Assembly: GCF_001428665.1 (NCBI RefSeq)
Contig: NZ_LMIJ01000024.1
Location: 223,143 to 282,546, forward strand
Direction of reading: 5' to 3'
Source of the DNA: Acidovorax sp. Root219
Lineage (GTDB): Bacteria > Pseudomonadota > Gammaproteobacteria > Burkholderiales > Burkholderiaceae_C
DNA length: 59,404 nucleotides
Under the pieces are notes generated by a model, which did no database searches, was not told the origin of the DNA, and saw only the letters and a program-made list of their open reading frames with translations. The position numbers were made by a program, and so were the translations under genes. Position 1 is the stretch's first letter, and each line of letters opens with the position of its first letter. This document shows, in pieces, positions 58,199-59,404 of the stretch.

Positions 58199-59404
58199 TT
58201 ACTTGAGCAGCGACAGCACGCCCTGTGGGATCTGGTTGGCCTGGGCCACCATCGCCGTGCCAGCTTGCTGCAGAATCTGGGCGCGCGACAGGTTGGCCGT
58301 TTCTGCGGCAAAGTCGGCGTCCAGAATCCGCGAACGCGAGGCGGACAGATTTTCCGAAGTGATGTTCAGGCTCGAAATGCTCGATTCGAAACGGGCCTGC
58401 AAGGCGCCCAGCTTGGCGCGCTCGCCACTGATGAAGGCCAGGGCCGAATCCACGGTCTTGAGCGATTCGGTCGCCTTGGCAAAGGTCGTCACGTCCAGGT
58501 CGGCCACGCGCTTGAGGGTCGAGCCCCCAGTGGTGAGCGCATTGCTGGCGGACGTCACGGCGAAGGATTTGTCCGAATCCAGGGTGATGTAGCCGCTCAC
58601 GGTGGTGAAGTTGGCGTTGGTATCTGCCGCCAGGGTCACCGTGCCGCCGGTGGCCGTGCCATCGGCCTGGAGCTTGGTAACCGTGGTGGTGCCCGCATTC
58701 TGGACCGCCGTATCGCCCACGACGATATCGCTGCCCGTGGCGTTGGAGAGGATCACGCGGTCGCCGGTCTCATTGAGCGATGCGGTGATGCCGGTCTTGG
58801 CTGCCTGGTCGTTGATGGCGGCCACTGCGGCCGACAGGCGGTCGGCGCCCGAGGTGGCCGTCAGCGTGAACGAGGCGGTCACCGGGGTGGCATTGTCCCC
58901 TTGCAGGGACAGGGTGAAGGAGCCGGCCACGGCGGCGATATCCAGCTCCACTTCGGTGCGGGCCGTGGCCGTCACCCCCGAATTGGCCTTGACAGCGTTG
59001 ACCTGGTCGGCAATGGCCTTGGCTGTGGAGTTGCTGGCAACCGACAGGGTGGCCGTGCCCAGCGAGCCGCTGATCGATACGGCGCCCGAGGTCACGCCGT
59101 TGGCGGGGGCAGACGACGCCGCAGCGGCGGCAGAGGCTCCGGCACCGGCGGAAGGCAGGTTCTGGTTGTTGCCGTAAACACTGGTGCGCAGGTTGGCCGT
59201 CGCTGCCACAATGGTCTGGTTGGCGTTGGCGCCGACCTGGAACTGCTGCGTACCGAAGGTGCCGTCCAGCAGCTTTTGGCCGTTGAATTCCGTGGTTTGC
59301 GAAATCCGGTCCAGTTCTGCGACCAGTTGGCCGACTTCCTGCTGCAGGGCCTGGCGGTCGCCGGCGCTGTTGGAGGCGTTGGCCGACTGCACTGCCAGTT
59401 CACG
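58199..59404 (-). CDS. fliC: flagellin FliC, missing N-terminal end
   Basis: The last 401 residues of flagellin; roughly the first 90-100 residues and the promoter are outside the window. Present are [20 protein letters not shown] and [20 protein letters not shown] (D1), a Ser/Thr/Ala-rich variable region (about 80-310 of the fragment) suited to O-glycosylation, and the C-terminal D1/D0 [20 protein letters not shown] ending GVLSLLK. It converges on the sugar operon. Confidence 0.95.
   Translation of the reverse strand, partial: RELAVQSANASNSAGDRQALQQEVGQLVAELDRISQTTEFNGQKLLDGTFGTQQFQVGANANQTIVAATANLRTSVYGNNQNLPSAGAGASAAAAASSAPANGVTSGAVSISGSLGTATLSVASNSTAKAIADQVNAVKANSGVTATARTEVELDIAAVAGSFTLSLQGDNATPVTASFTLTATSGADRLSAAVAAINDQAAKTGITASLNETGDRVILSNATGSDIVVGDTAVQNAGTTTVTKLQADGTATGGTVTLAADTNANFTTVSGYITLDSDKSFAVTSASNALTTGGSTLKRVADLDVTTFAKATESLKTVDSALAFISGERAKLGALQARFESSISSLNITSENLSASRSRILDADFAAETANLSRAQILQQAGTAMVAQANQIPQGVLSLLK

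Overview
The window is a GC-rich, densely coded piece of a betaproteobacterial chromosome. The flagellar gene set, the AT-poor spacers, the redoxin/DsbD pair and the general protein style suggest Comamonadaceae (Acidovorax-like). This is an inference from protein style; no rRNA or other marker is present to prove it. I saw no tRNA, rRNA or CRISPR.

Left part (1-25.8 kb): metabolic and housekeeping genes. A truncated MBL-fold hydrolase and an IclR regulator diverge across an IclR-like palindrome. They are followed by MetY-type O-acetylhomoserine sulfhydrylase, a CoA-binding protein, a secreted redoxin, a DsbD-type thiol reductase, a giant AsmA-like DUF748 protein, an alanyl-tRNA editing protein, a DUF1569 protein, a creatininase-family amidohydrolase and a GNAT acetyltransferase. 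From about 12.5 to 21.4 kb lies a tightly packed minus-strand run: LysE exporter, DMT exporter, DHCW cupin, aminotransferase, GST, two tandem PhzF proteins, a VOC protein, a second LysE, a threonine-dehydratase-like enzyme and a histidine phosphatase. It diverges from a MocR-type (GntR-aminotransferase) regulator across a region with matching inverted and direct repeats, so it looks like one PLP-linked amino-acid/amine module. Cardiolipin synthase and an EAL/HDOD-type protein follow.

Middle part (25.9-49 kb): flagellar genes. The rod, hook and ring operon flgBCDEFGH-[secreted hypothetical]-flgIJKL reads on the minus strand. flgA, flgM and flgN read on the plus strand. After a 500-bp spacer full of hairpins and a MITE-like element come fliA, an FlhG-like protein without a P-loop, flhF, flhA, flhB, cheZ, cheY, motB and motA, all minus. 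flgM has a good candidate sigma-28 promoter.

Right part (49.2-59.4 kb): a probable flagellin glycosylation island between motA and fliC. It holds a TPR/SPINDLY-type O-GlcNAc-transferase-like glycosyltransferase and an operon for a CDP-linked branched 6-deoxysugar: rfbF, rfbG, a 3,5-epimerase, a zinc-binding C-methyltransferase, an FkbM methyltransferase, an NAD-dependent sugar reductase/epimerase and a serine-acetyltransferase-like enzyme. These genes converge on fliC, whose 5' end lies outside the window. The enzyme order spells out a plausible route to a C-methyl-branched 6-deoxyhexose that the TPR transferase could attach to flagellin.
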